The notes beneath the pieces are model-generated. The model was given only the letters and a program-made list of their open reading frames with translations. It ran no database searches and was not told the origin of the DNA. From the NCBI GenBank assembly GCA_017413105.1, contig JAFPVA010000302.1, positions 1 through 64,000 on the forward strand: a DNA stretch of 64,000 bases. The letters run 5' to 3'. This document shows, one piece after another, positions 34,233-42,820 of this stretch (position 1 is its first letter; the number at the start of each line of letters is the position of its first letter). Both the position numbers and the translations under genes were made by a program. Origin of the DNA: Butyrivibrio sp. (lineage in GTDB: Bacteria; Bacillota; Clostridia; Lachnospirales; Lachnospiraceae).

Positions 34233-34907
34233 TCAGTATTTTTCTTCTTTAAACTTTATCTCAATTCCATAATCCGAGACATTGGGGAAGTTCCTGATAA
34301 AGTTGGTAATAAGAGCCTTTGCCTGCTCATCAGACTTATCAAGGATTCCGTTATCCAATGCCTTTTTCTCTGCTGTCTTTTCAAATTCAGCAAGTGAAAC
34401 ATTAAAGTCCTCTAGTTTTATTGGATTCCACAGTGAATCTTTTTCCGAGTATACCTTGAAAGTACTTGTGTCCACGTTGACATCCTGGATAGTTGAATGA
34501 GGGAGTTCCACGATTATCATCTTTGCCTCCTCATCCTTGGAAACGTCGATATTTCCAAACTCAATGCCCGCAGTAACTTTACCGTCATAGCTATAGGTAA
34601 AGCCTGACTCAGAGTTGAAGAAGCTGAGCACTTTCTTTTCCTTTGTATAGGTCTCCACCTGGGTAAAAAAGTACTCCTGAGTGATCAGGGTTCCCATATC
34701 ATTAAGACCATCTTTTATAGTCTCAACATTGACCGATATCTTAACATCCTCTTTTTTCTCAAGAGTCACCTTGTTTGTAGCTGTTTCCGGGACGGCTGCT
34801 TTATCTCTATCCTTCTTAAAGCCCATGCCCAGAACGATCATGATTATGACAGAAACGATGATCACACCAATATATATGTAATTTCCGATATTCTTACCCT
34901 TATCCAT
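34233..34907 (-). CDS. DUF4230 membrane-anchored protein
   Basis: 224 residues from the ATG at 34907 (GGAGG 6 nt upstream; the longer frame to 34934 has none). One N-terminal TM at about 9-30 is followed by an extracellular domain matching DUF4230: VTLEKKEDVKISVNVETIKD, LITQEYFFTQVETY, then a beta region with GKVTAGIEFGNIDVSKDE and a C-terminal helix pair (KALDNGILDKSDEQAKALI). The function of DUF4230 is unknown. It lies between a K+ channel and an unknown membrane protein, so a role in that membrane complex is an inference from context only. Confidence 0.85.
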   Translation of the reverse strand: MDKGKNIGNYIYIGVIIVSVIIMIVLGMGFKKDRDKAAVPETATNKVTLEKKEDVKISVNVETIKDGLNDMGTLITQEYFFTQVETYTKEKKVLSFFNSESGFTYSYDGKVTAGIEFGNIDVSKDEEAKMIIVELPHSTIQDVNVDTSTFKVYSEKDSLWNPIKLEDFNVSLAEFEKTAEKKALDNGILDKSDEQAKALITNFIRNFPNVSDYGIEIKFKEEKY

Positions 34908-34930
34908 TTTGAACCTCCGGTAACACATGT

Positions 34931-36481
34931 TCACATCTTCGCAAAAATTTCCCAGGCGTATGCATCCTTCTTCTGCTCTTCGTAAGGAAGGCTCTCAAAA
35001 GGCACGATGAGGTTGTGCTCCCTCACCGCATCATTTCTCTTTTCTGCATAATGCCAGTTATTCACAATATGGAATCTCATCCATCTGTCATGCTCCAAAT
35101 GCCAGAGTTTAAGCTTTTCATCATCAGAAAGCTCAATATACTTGTAATAGGCATCCGAAGCCGATGATGCCGCAAGAAGTTTTACCTTTATATCGATGTG
35201 GTCAGCCACCGCAAGATTGGACTGCCTCTTAAACTCCGACAACTGATTCCATTCGCAGGCTCCCTTGTTTTCAATCTGATAGACAGAGTGCATATCCATT
35301 GCTACTCTGCACAGCTTCCTCTTTAAAACATACTCTTCGGAGTAAATCTCCGTAGTCGTGCCAAAGGTCTCTATTCCTGTATCATTTATCTCCTGGGTAG
35401 AAAGAACATGAACCTGCACGTTTGCCTTTCGCAGCACAAAGAACTTTCGAATCATACTAAGGGTCATCAGGTTGTTCTTTTCATCGTCATCACAGATTAT
35501 GATGCGGTCCGCATTTTCAACAATGTCTCTGCACTCCATCCATTTTTTTTCATGGAAAAAGAGACTGTCTCTTTCACTACTTTTTTTATCAATAGAAAAG
35601 TACTCATCCAGGCAGTAGTGCTGAAGTCTGAAATCAGTACTGTCTCCAAACAGGTGGTACTCAACATGCTGGTCAACTCTTACTATATTTCTTTCAAGAG
35701 CATGCTCTAAGATATAGCTTCCAAACTTACCGCTTCCGATAAGCACGATTTTTTCATCCTCCGAAAGCTTAGTCTGAAGCGGATGCTCATTCCAGTAGAG
35801 CCTGCTGATGTTCTCATATTTATTGAAACAGATGAGATTAACCGGTATTGTCTCAGGAACATATTCCGTCAGACAGTAGCAGTGAAATGGCAGTTCATTG
35901 TCCTTAACGTATGTCTGACAGGCGCTTTTGTAATCAGAAAAGTTCTCAAAGTCATTATCTCTGTCCTTCATAAAGAACAGATAAAGCTTTGATTTATCCG
36001 GCTTTAGTCCGATTATTTTTTCAAAGGAATAGTTTATCCCAAGGATTCCGTCTTCCAGCTCATCCTTGCTCTCTCCAAGGCATATAAAAAGACCCTTATG
36101 ATTACTCTTAAGGTCACTGATAAGAGCCGCAGTCTTTTCATTAAATTCGGAAAAGACATACCACTCTTCATTTTTGTGTATTCTAAGATATAAAGTAGGA
36201 ATAACTCCAGAATTGAAGATAGAGATCATGGTTGCAAGAATTGCGCCCAACAGTCCCATGCTTGATAACACGAACAGCGCTCCGATGATCTTACCAAGCG
36301 CAGTTATCGGATACAGATCGCCGTAGCCAACTGTGGTAAGGGTAACAACCATATACCACAGTGCATCACCGATAGTCTTAATCGATGAACCCTCGGCACC
36401 GTTTTCCACAAAAAACAGAATTATACAAAGAGCAAACATTGCCCCGCAGATTATCCCAACAAGATTAAACTTTTTCTTCAT
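34931..36481 (-). CDS. Two-TM potassium channel with cytosolic regulatory region and RyR domain
   Basis: 516 residues. TM1 at about 8-26, pore loop with selectivity filter TLTTVGYGD (about 47-55), TM2 at about 63-90. The cytosolic part has a Rossmann-like segment (KIVLIGSGKFGSYILEHAL, about 243-261) as in TrkA-N/RCK domains. The last 60 residues contain HDRWMRFHIVNNWHYAEKRN and LIVPFESLPYEEQKKD, which match the RyR (ryanodine-receptor repeat) domain. RCK-type domains bind nucleotides or ions, and prokaryotic RyR domains are often joined to ligand-gated channels and defence proteins. First gene of a three-gene unit. TVGYGD is intact, so it should conduct K+. Confidence 0.88.
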   Translation of the reverse strand: MKKKFNLVGIICGAMFALCIILFFVENGAEGSSIKTIGDALWYMVVTLTTVGYGDLYPITALGKIIGALFVLSSMGLLGAILATMISIFNSGVIPTLYLRIHKNEEWYVFSEFNEKTAALISDLKSNHKGLFICLGESKDELEDGILGINYSFEKIIGLKPDKSKLYLFFMKDRDNDFENFSDYKSACQTYVKDNELPFHCYCLTEYVPETIPVNLICFNKYENISRLYWNEHPLQTKLSEDEKIVLIGSGKFGSYILEHALERNIVRVDQHVEYHLFGDSTDFRLQHYCLDEYFSIDKKSSERDSLFFHEKKWMECRDIVENADRIIICDDDEKNNLMTLSMIRKFFVLRKANVQVHVLSTQEINDTGIETFGTTTEIYSEEYVLKRKLCRVAMDMHSVYQIENKGACEWNQLSEFKRQSNLAVADHIDIKVKLLAASSASDAYYKYIELSDDEKLKLWHLEHDRWMRFHIVNNWHYAEKRNDAVREHNLIVPFESLPYEEQKKDAYAWEIFAKM

Positions 36482-36571
36482 CCCCCAAGCCCCTTCACGG
36501 TTTTCAATATGCTTCCATTATAACACAAAGCAAAAGGTACGATGAAATAAGAGGGCTGTGAACCTATGAGG

Positions 36572-36590
36572 GTGAAACGAGGGGACGGTT
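36572..36590. repeat. Half REP-like unit
   Basis: GTGAAACGAGGGGACGGTT matches the left half of the 29-bp element; the right half is missing, replaced by AT-rich sequence. It looks like a decayed or truncated copy. Confidence 0.6.
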
Positions 36591-36629
36591 ATTTAAGCAG
36601 TTTAGAAAACTCAAGTGCTTTTCCTCAAC

Positions 36630-37376
36630 CTATTTGAGCGCAGCACTGAGACTGTTAGGAATGCCTCTCGGTCCTCGAACTGCATAGATTCCATATTCCG
36701 ACTTAAGCCTCTCAAACGTGAATGCATCTCTCTTATAGCGCTTCAAAAGCTTAATCTTCATCAGCGCGGTAATCTTAAGATTCTTATCCTCGTAGTCATA
36801 AGGAATATCCTCTTCTGTGACCTTGCACTTGTAAAGAATCGCAGACACCGGAGCTCCCACATACATAAAGACAGTATCGCCTTTGATGATTCCTGCTCCC
36901 TGCTTCCAATCAATTTCATCCGCCGCTTCAAATGCTGCCTCAATGTCGTAATACTTGGGATTCGCAGGAACTATCCATTCTTTTGGCTGCCTGAACTTAT
37001 TCTTTTTCTTCTTTGAAGCAGTATCCAGGAAGCTGGCATCGATCATTCTGCAAACCTGCTGTAGGTCCACACTTCCGTCAAGCATTATGGTTATCCAATT
37101 TTTCTTATTCATGTGATAACCGGGAAGATATCCCTCCTGCTGTAAAAGAATGTCCCTGAGCATCAAATCATCAATCTTCACATCAATGATATCAACACGC
37201 TCGGTTCCAGTAAGTCCAAGCTTATCCATGTCTACATCCATGATGATAGCAAACCATTTCCGATTATCGTCATGCCTAAAAACAGCGTAGTCAGGGTAAC
37301 TCCTCCAAAGATTCTCCGGAGAAGCTTTATATTTTTTCTTTATGTACTTAGCTACTTCTTCACGAATTGAAGTCAT
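36630..37376 (-). CDS. MmcQ/YjbR-like plus EVE-like (PUA-superfamily) domain protein
   Basis: 248 residues. Residues about 1-115 match the MmcQ/YjbR (CyaY-fold) family: ENLWRSYPDYAVFRHDDNRKWFA, then GYLPGYHMNKKNWITIMLDG and VCRMIDASFLDTA. Residues about 130-225 resemble an EVE/PUA-like domain (PANPKYYDIEAAFEAADEID, KQGAGIIKGDTVFMYVGAP, SAILYKCKV); EVE domains bind modified bases in DNA or RNA. The start is the ATG at 37376, whose first base overlaps the macro gene's TGA (TGATG) and which has GAGG 8 nt upstream. The combination suggests a nucleic-acid-base-sensing protein. It is downstream of the macro gene and translationally coupled to it. Confidence 0.8.
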   Translation of the reverse strand: MTSIREEVAKYIKKKYKASPENLWRSYPDYAVFRHDDNRKWFAIIMDVDMDKLGLTGTERVDIIDVKIDDLMLRDILLQQEGYLPGYHMNKKNWITIMLDGSVDLQQVCRMIDASFLDTASKKKKNKFRQPKEWIVPANPKYYDIEAAFEAADEIDWKQGAGIIKGDTVFMYVGAPVSAILYKCKVTEEDIPYDYEDKNLKITALMKIKLLKRYKRDAFTFERLKSEYGIYAVRGPRGIPNSLSAALK

Positions 37377-37756
37377 CACAAAACCTCATTTTTATCCGTA
37401 GTCAAATTACCATTATCAACACTGTGATAGCCATTCTCTTCCATAACTGCAAGTGAGTTGTAATACGCATCAAATAGTTCTTTAAAAGCAGTAGGTGTAA
37501 CTGCAAAGTTTGGTCCAACTGCGTGAATTATAGCTTTTGCATTAGTAAGCTTAAATGCCGGTGTAATCACAGCATCACCATCATTCAATGGAGTTTTATA
37601 CTTGTTACAGGCTTCTGTCAGTTCCTGCATTCCTGCCTTGCGAAAAATCACTCCGCAAATACCGCCGCCAGCCCAAAGGCCACCATTAGCTGCATTCACA
37701 ACAACATCTGCCACCTGGTCGGCACATGAACCATGTATAAGCTCTATCTTACTCAT
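37376..37756 (-). CDS. C-terminally truncated macro-domain protein
   Basis: 126 residues versus about 150-180 for the family. The N-terminal two thirds are a normal macro domain: VADVVVNAANGGLWAGGGICGVIFRKAG holds the ADP-ribose-binding NAAN and GGG motifs, followed by AKAIIHAVGPNF. After MEENGYHS (about residue 112) the expected IAFPLIS.GIFGYP second phosphate-binding loop is missing and an unrelated tail (VDNGNLTTDKNEVL) runs to the stop. It probably cannot hydrolyse or bind ADP-ribose normally and may be a decaying gene or a small scaffold. Its last codons supply the ribosome-binding site of the next gene. Confidence 0.8.
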   Translation of the reverse strand: MSKIELIHGSCADQVADVVVNAANGGLWAGGGICGVIFRKAGMQELTEACNKYKTPLNDGDAVITPAFKLTNAKAIIHAVGPNFAVTPTAFKELFDAYYNSLAVMEENGYHSVDNGNLTTDKNEVL

Positions 37757-37771
37757 CTTTTCTGCTCCATT

Positions 37772-38356
37772 TCAGAACAGACTAAGCTGTTCATAATCAC
37801 TACTCCTATCCAGTTCCGGCATAGGCTCCTTTAACATTTCCATTGCTGCATCCCTATTCTTAAGATAGTCCCTGACATTACGTCTGTCTATCATTACAGG
37901 CATTCTGTCATGGACCGGCTTCATTGAAGCATTTGCTACAGTTGTAAGTATCACAAAAGAATCCCTGTTTTCACTCAGATCATAAAATCCGGCCAGATAA
38001 ATAGGTTTCTCATCAGTTCTTTTAAACATGAACTTCGTTTTACCTGCATCCCACTCGTAAAAACCCGCTGCAGGCAGAATACATCTTCTATTTCTGATAC
38101 TCTCTGCGAACATCGATTTTTCTGTTGCCGACTCTGCTCTTGCATTTATGATAAGCTTTTTATCTCTTGATGCTATGCCCCAGAATAAGTCTGACATCAC
38201 TAAATCTTCATCAGTACTCTTATTCCAGATAATCCCCGGCGTTGTCATCCCGGGAGTGATCTCACCTGCACGAGTCGCAAGCGCTCCTCTTTTAAGATGC
38301 AGCTCGTCCTCTACTTCATATGCAGTTTTGTCACTAAAATAATATCTGCCACACAA
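37772..38356 (-). CDS. yedK: HMCES/YedK-type SOS response-associated protein (abasic-site DNA-protein crosslinker)
   Basis: 194 residues. The catalytic Cys2 in MCGRYYF becomes the N-terminal nucleophile after Met removal. Conserved RAESATEKSMFAESIRNRRC, LPAAGFYEWD (catalytic Glu) and TTVANASMKPVHDRMPVMI (catalytic His in HDRMPV) follow. This family forms a thiazolidine link with abasic sites in single-stranded DNA and shields them from breakage. The gene is 15 bp upstream of the macro-domain gene and probably co-transcribed with it, giving a small group tied to DNA damage or base modification. Confidence 0.93.
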   Translation of the reverse strand: MCGRYYFSDKTAYEVEDELHLKRGALATRAGEITPGMTTPGIIWNKSTDEDLVMSDLFWGIASRDKKLIINARAESATEKSMFAESIRNRRCILPAAGFYEWDAGKTKFMFKRTDEKPIYLAGFYDLSENRDSFVILTTVANASMKPVHDRMPVMIDRRNVRDYLKNRDAAMEMLKEPMPELDRSSDYEQLSLF

Positions 38357-38384
38357 AGGTCAAACCTCCAAATGCTGTCCTCTT

Positions 38385-38917
38385 TCAAAGCTCTATTTTC
38401 TCCCCGATCACAATAGCCTTAGAATCGCGACCATGTCCGATTTCTTTAGTGCAGGCGACCGGTAATGTATCAGAAATATGCATTTTTAGAAGGTCAAAGA
38501 CAGTCAGCTCAAAATTTTCTTTTTCATAAGCAGAGAACGTTCCAAGCAGTACTCCAGATACCTTATCAAAAACTTCTATCTGCAAATCGCATTTATTACT
38601 GTAGTCAGGTCACTATAGCCCCAAAACATTTTATCCGACTCTGCGATCACATCAAAATCCAGGTACTTCAATACGCCATTTGCCAGATCTCCACCTGAAA
38701 TATCATATATTGCGTCGATGGAATCATCTGCGTAAAGACGCATGAGATCTGCAGCTCTTTCCTCATCCGTTCCACTAAAAGCATCCACTTTAGCCTTTAT
38801 GTGCGGGGCAAGAACCGGCTCTATTCCCAAATCCTTAAGAACCTGAACCAGTTCCTCTATCTGATACTCCCATTCTTTTATATGCCCATCTGAACAAGCT
38901 GATAATCCAACCTTCAT
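38385..38917 (-). pseudogene. Decayed LD-carboxypeptidase / MccF-like (peptidase S66)
   Basis: Two fragments in different frames. The upstream 113 residues (38576-38917) match the S66 N-terminal domain (MKVGLSACSDG; DAIYDISGGDLANGVLKYLD; FWGYSDLTTVINAI) and end at TAG. The next 66 residues (38385-38585) match the end of the C-terminal domain (VSGVLLGTFSAYEKENFE; LPVACTKEIGHGRDSKAIVI). About 130 residues between them, which carry the catalytic Glu/His region, are absent, and the join is out of frame. The enzyme would have trimmed muropeptides or cleaved microcin-like peptides. It should now be inactive. Confidence 0.85.
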
Positions 38918-38945
38918 AATACATTTCCCCCAAAGACTGAGACTT

Positions 38946-39428
38946 TTATTTTTTCCTTCCCGATTCTATCAGTTCTTTTTCAAACGCCTCCGGGTTCTTA
39001 AGGTAATAATCCTGATGATATTCTTCGGCCTCGTAGAAATTCTTATATGGCAAAAGAGCTACATGCGTCTCTTTACCTGAATTCTTTTCAACTTCAGCCA
39101 GCTTCTTTTCCGAAAGCTCTTTTTCTTCCTCGTTGTTATAGAAGATTGCCAAGGTATATGAGAACCCCTTATCAATAAACTGTCCCTCTGCATCAAAAGG
39201 ATCCACGTTGGCAAAGTAAATATCGAGCAGCTTCTCAAATGAAACCTTCTCAGGATCATAAACGAGCTTAATAGTCTCCCTATGGCCTGTTTCCTGATGC
39301 TTCACCTGCTCATAGGTAGGATTTTCCTCATCTCCACCTGCATAGCCACAGATAACCTTATCTACTCCGTACATCTTATAAATTGGCGTAACACACCAAA
39401 AACACCCGCCTGCAAAATATGCTTCCAT
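38946..39428 (-). CDS. msrA: Peptide-methionine (S)-S-oxide reductase
   Basis: 160 residues from the ATG at 39428 (AGGTGG 8 nt upstream). MEAYFAGGCFWCVTPIYKMY carries the active-site GCFWC near residue 9. Downstream are GVDKVICGYAGGDEENPTYEQV, the conserved TGHRETIKLVYDPEKVSF, and DPFDAEGQFIDKGFSYTLAI, which is the substrate-pocket block. It repairs oxidised methionine in proteins. The residue after the motif is T-P rather than the E of the E. coli enzyme, a variant seen in many Firmicutes. No fused MsrB. Monocistronic, with REP-like repeats upstream. Confidence 0.95.
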   Translation of the reverse strand: MEAYFAGGCFWCVTPIYKMYGVDKVICGYAGGDEENPTYEQVKHQETGHRETIKLVYDPEKVSFEKLLDIYFANVDPFDAEGQFIDKGFSYTLAIFYNNEEEKELSEKKLAEVEKNSGKETHVALLPYKNFYEAEEYHQDYYLKNPEAFEKELIESGRKK

Positions 39429-39520
39429 AATTATCACCACCTTAAATATGCGCTATGCTTTCATGATATCATAGCCAGGATGGCTATTCTACTGCATTTT
39501 AACAAGGGCGAAACGAGAGG

Positions 39521-39688
39521 TGGAACGAGGGGACGGTTCCTCCGTTCCACCTTAAGCCAAAAGCCCCCAAAAAAAGGACGGTTCTCAGTGGCTCTAAGCC
39601 ACTAAGAACCGTCCTCTCTGTTTTCTGGTTTATCATATGGAACGCAGGAACCGTCCCCTCGTTCCACCCTCGTTCCACCCTCGTTCCA
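39521..39688. repeat. Composite REP-like block with long hairpin
   Basis: A plus-orientation unit (39521-39549) and a minus-orientation unit (39638-39666) flank an internal hairpin: AGGACGGTTCT and AGTGGCT (39575-39593) pair with AGCCACT and AGAACCGTCCT (39597-39615). Two extra 11-bp CCCTCGTTCCA copies follow at 39667-39688. The whole block is a near-inverted repeat and could fold into one large structure between msrA and the GtrA gene. Confidence 0.85.
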
Positions 39689-39695
39689 CCGTCAA

Positions 39696-40253
39696 TCAAT
39701 CCTCTTTCTTAACAGTCTCCGGGAAGATAATCTTATTAACAAAGAAGAATACTACCATGCTGACACCACCGTTAAGCACTGTTGTTCCGATGTTGTAGAC
39801 AGCTGCCGGAACAAACTTGCCTGCTACAGCAACCCAGATGCAGTTGATTGAGTTAACGATACATGTGATCACAATGAATGCAACTACATACCATGCGATC
39901 TGTTTTCCGGGCTTATCGTGGTTACGGAATACAAAGAGCTTCTGGATTGGGAAGTTGATGCACTCACCAATTACCATTGCGATCATATAAGCTGTAAAAT
40001 ATGCAAGACCGCCATGAGCCTGATCGTAACCAAGAATATTCCACTGGAAAGTCTCTCCCGCAATTGTGAGCGGTATTCCCGGCCATCCAAAAGATCTGTC
40101 CCCCAAAAATGCAAATGCTGCAGGTAAAAATGTAAGGAGAAGATACTTAAACACCGTTATCAAATTCGAAACGATAACAAACAGTCCGCCCTCTCTTATC
40201 CACTTAGCTACCGCAGGGTGCTTCTCTGCAAAGTCATTCCAAAATTTCATCAC
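39696..40253 (-). CDS. GtrA-like polysaccharide/flippase-associated membrane protein
   Basis: 185 residues with four TMs. The GtrA family layout is visible: GGLFVIVSNLITVFKYLLLT early, a central FTAYMIAMVIGECINFPIQKLFVFR (the family's conserved N-F...k...F segment), and a final TM with VSMVVFFFVNKIIFP. GtrA proteins assist transfer of lipid-linked sugars across the membrane in wall or polysaccharide glycosylation. No glycosyltransferase partner is adjacent. It is followed closely by the REP-like block. Confidence 0.85.
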   Translation of the reverse strand: MMKFWNDFAEKHPAVAKWIREGGLFVIVSNLITVFKYLLLTFLPAAFAFLGDRSFGWPGIPLTIAGETFQWNILGYDQAHGGLAYFTAYMIAMVIGECINFPIQKLFVFRNHDKPGKQIAWYVVAFIVITCIVNSINCIWVAVAGKFVPAAVYNIGTTVLNGGVSMVVFFFVNKIIFPETVKKED

Positions 40254-40345
40254 AAACCTCCATCTAGTCCGTTATAGAACTAATACCATGTAAATTATTC
40301 CAAAAACAGCCTGGGAAATATATTCATTGTTGACCGGCGTCCGGG

Positions 40346-42766
40346 TTATCTTTTGATTTTCGCCTCATACTGCTTATTCAGCTTGCTGTTGCGGAAGTAT
40401 CCGCTGATAATCTTACCAAGCCCTTTAAAGAAGCGTCCGTTGACAAGAGTAACAATTCCATCCACCATATCCATGCTGACAGCACCGCCGGTCATCTTTG
40501 CCATTGCTCTGAAGGGCATGTTGTAGATGAAAAGAATATTAAGATCAGGCTTGCCTGACTCATCAGCTTTTTTCTTTATAGCTGTAAGGCGCTTATATGC
40601 AAATCTTGCCAGGCCGCTCTTTGCGTAGTAAAGCTGGCAGATAGCATCGTTTGCTGAAAGCTGTCCGCTCCACTTTCCGTCCGGAATGCTTCTTCCAAGG
40701 AGTGTTTCAAACTCTTTATCCGCAACGGTCTGAACCTTGCCTGTGTAGTATGTAGGAAGTTCCTCTTTGCTATAGGGCATTACCTCTGTAGTCTCAGCCT
40801 TCATAACATTTCCTGAAAGTCTGATATCTGCACTGGAAGCTCCAACACAGATGCTGTAATTTCCGCCTTCAACTTCCCACTTGTTTGTCTTTACGTTCCA
40901 ATAACGGAAGGTCTTATCATCAAATGGAATCTCAACCTTTTGGGTCTCGCCTGCCTTAAGGAATACCTTTGCAAAGCCCTTAAGTTCCTTCTTTGGCCTG
41001 AATACCTTTGCATCCGGAAGTCCGACATAGAGCTGGCAAACCTCTGCTCCGTCCACATCTCCGGCATTCTTTACATTAAAGCTTACTCCCTTATCGTTAA
41101 TTACAAGGTCGCTATATTCAAACTTTGTATACGAGAGTCCGAATCCAAAAGGATAAAGAACAGGAATCTCTGCGGTGTCATAATATCTGTAGCCCACATA
41201 GATACTCTCTCTGTACTCAGCGGTTCTCTCCTGGCTCGGATAATATCTGTAAGCAGGTGTATCCTCATATCTTCTTGCTATTGTCTCTGAAAGCTTACCT
41301 GATGGATTAACCTTTCCTGTAAGGATATCAAGCACTGCACCGGCTCCTGCCTGACCGTTTAAATAGCAGTGAAGCAGCGCCTTGAAATAGTGGTGCCAAG
41401 GCATCTCGATTGCAGAACCTGCACTGATAACACCAACCAGGTTAGGATTAACCTGACCAAGCTCCTGAAGGAGGGTAATCTGATTCTGAGGAATTCTCAT
41501 ATGAGTTCTGTCCATACCCTCAGACTCACTGTCCTCATTAAGTCCGAAGAAGAAAAGAACTATATCAGCTCTTTTAGCTATATCCAGAGCTTCCTTCTTG
41601 GTAGCCGCATCCTCTTCTCCGGTTCTGGAATAGCCTCTTGAGCTTCCGATAACCTGGAAGTCGTAGCTTCCAACCATCTCTGCAATAGTCTCAACCTTGG
41701 TAGGATTAACCAGAGATGATCCTGCGCCCTGATATCTGGGAACAAAGGCAAAATCACCAATTATGGCAACCTTTGCGCCGGGCTTAAGAGGAAGGATATT
41801 ATCCTCATTCTTTAAAAGAATTGTACTCTCCGCAGCTGCTTTTCTGGCAACCTTGTGATGAGATGGAATATCGAACTCATCTTTTTTGCCCTGAGCATTT
41901 ACATAAAGAGTCATAACTGCATCCAAAAGCTCATCAACTCTTGCATCCACATCCTCAATGCTGATCTTTCCGCTCTCTACGGCAGCTATGAGTTCTCTTG
42001 CGGAGTCAAGTCCCGGATTTGGCATTTCAAGGTTTGATCCTGCTGCCACTCCAAGAGCATGATCATTACTTGCCCCCCAGTCAGTGATCACGATTCCGTC
42101 AAATCCCCAGTCATCTCTCAGGATATCAGTCAAAAGATGCTTATTCTCGTTGGCATATGTTCCGTTGACCTCATTGTACGCAGACATGATGGTCTTAGCC
42201 TTACCTTCTTTTACAGCAATTTCAAAACCGGTCAGATAGATCTCTCTTAAGGTACGCTCATCAAGAACTGAGTTCATAGCCATTCTGCGAAGCTCCTGGG
42301 AGTTAACCGCAAAATGCTTGGGACAAGCATATACGCCCTGAGACTGAATGCCTCTTACGTAGGATGCTGCCATTTTACCTGCAAGATATGGGTCTTCTGA
42401 AAAATACTCAAAGTTTCTTCCGCAAAGTGGACTTCTCTTTATATTAAGGCCCGGGCCCAAAAGCACGTTAACGCCCTCAGCCATAGCCTCTTCCCCGAGA
42501 GTCTGTCCAAGTTCTTCTCCAAGCTCAGTATTCCAGCTGTTTGCTATTGTTGCTGCAGTAGGGAAGCATGTAGCAGGAAGTGAGGCGTTAAGACCTAGGT
42601 GATCTCCTGCTCCTGCCTGCTTTCTTATGCCGTGAGGTCCGTCAGAGCAAAAGATTGAAGGTATTCCAAGTCTTTCAAAATCCCTTGTCTGCCACTCTCC
42701 TTTTCCGCTTAAAAAAGCAGCTTTTTCTTCGATTGTCATCTTCTCAATGATATCTTGATATTTCAT
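40346..42766 (-). CDS. GH3 beta-glucosidase, canonical domain order, cytoplasmic
   Basis: 806 residues from the ATG at 42766 (GAGGG upstream; an in-frame ATG at 42808 lies inside the intercistronic hairpin region). No signal peptide. The TIM barrel is first, with LGPGLNIKRSPLCGRNFEYF, ACPKHFAVNSQELRRM and the nucleophile Asp in DGIVITDWGASNDH (about residue 228). Then come the alpha/beta sandwich (STILLKNEDNILPL), FGFGLSYTKFEYS and an FnIII domain. An extra C-terminal region of about 140 residues (from PYSKEELPTYYTG on) ends in a basic tail and contains FKGLGKIISG; its role is unknown. It lies downstream of the anchored GH3 gene and probably hydrolyses imported beta-glucosides. Confidence 0.93.
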   Translation of the reverse strand: MKYQDIIEKMTIEEKAAFLSGKGEWQTRDFERLGIPSIFCSDGPHGIRKQAGAGDHLGLNASLPATCFPTAATIANSWNTELGEELGQTLGEEAMAEGVNVLLGPGLNIKRSPLCGRNFEYFSEDPYLAGKMAASYVRGIQSQGVYACPKHFAVNSQELRRMAMNSVLDERTLREIYLTGFEIAVKEGKAKTIMSAYNEVNGTYANENKHLLTDILRDDWGFDGIVITDWGASNDHALGVAAGSNLEMPNPGLDSARELIAAVESGKISIEDVDARVDELLDAVMTLYVNAQGKKDEFDIPSHHKVARKAAAESTILLKNEDNILPLKPGAKVAIIGDFAFVPRYQGAGSSLVNPTKVETIAEMVGSYDFQVIGSSRGYSRTGEEDAATKKEALDIAKRADIVLFFFGLNEDSESEGMDRTHMRIPQNQITLLQELGQVNPNLVGVISAGSAIEMPWHHYFKALLHCYLNGQAGAGAVLDILTGKVNPSGKLSETIARRYEDTPAYRYYPSQERTAEYRESIYVGYRYYDTAEIPVLYPFGFGLSYTKFEYSDLVINDKGVSFNVKNAGDVDGAEVCQLYVGLPDAKVFRPKKELKGFAKVFLKAGETQKVEIPFDDKTFRYWNVKTNKWEVEGGNYSICVGASSADIRLSGNVMKAETTEVMPYSKEELPTYYTGKVQTVADKEFETLLGRSIPDGKWSGQLSANDAICQLYYAKSGLARFAYKRLTAIKKKADESGKPDLNILFIYNMPFRAMAKMTGGAVSMDMVDGIVTLVNGRFFKGLGKIISGYFRNSKLNKQYEAKIKR

Positions 42767-42795
42767 TTTTCCCTCGCTTTTTTCCGATGTTCTGC

Positions 42796-42820
42796 GGTGC
42801 CGGCCCAAAGGGCCGGCACC
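42796..42820 (-). promoter_or_regulatory. Intercistronic GC-rich hairpin between two GH3 genes
   Basis: GGTGCCGGCCC (42796-42806) and GGGCCGGCACC (42810-42820) form a perfect 11-bp stem with a 3-nt loop. On the minus strand no U-tract follows, so an RNase barrier or mRNA-stability role fits better than termination. On the plus strand CGGTGC...GCACCG followed by T6 (to 42838) could form an alternative terminator-like fold. Confidence 0.55.
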
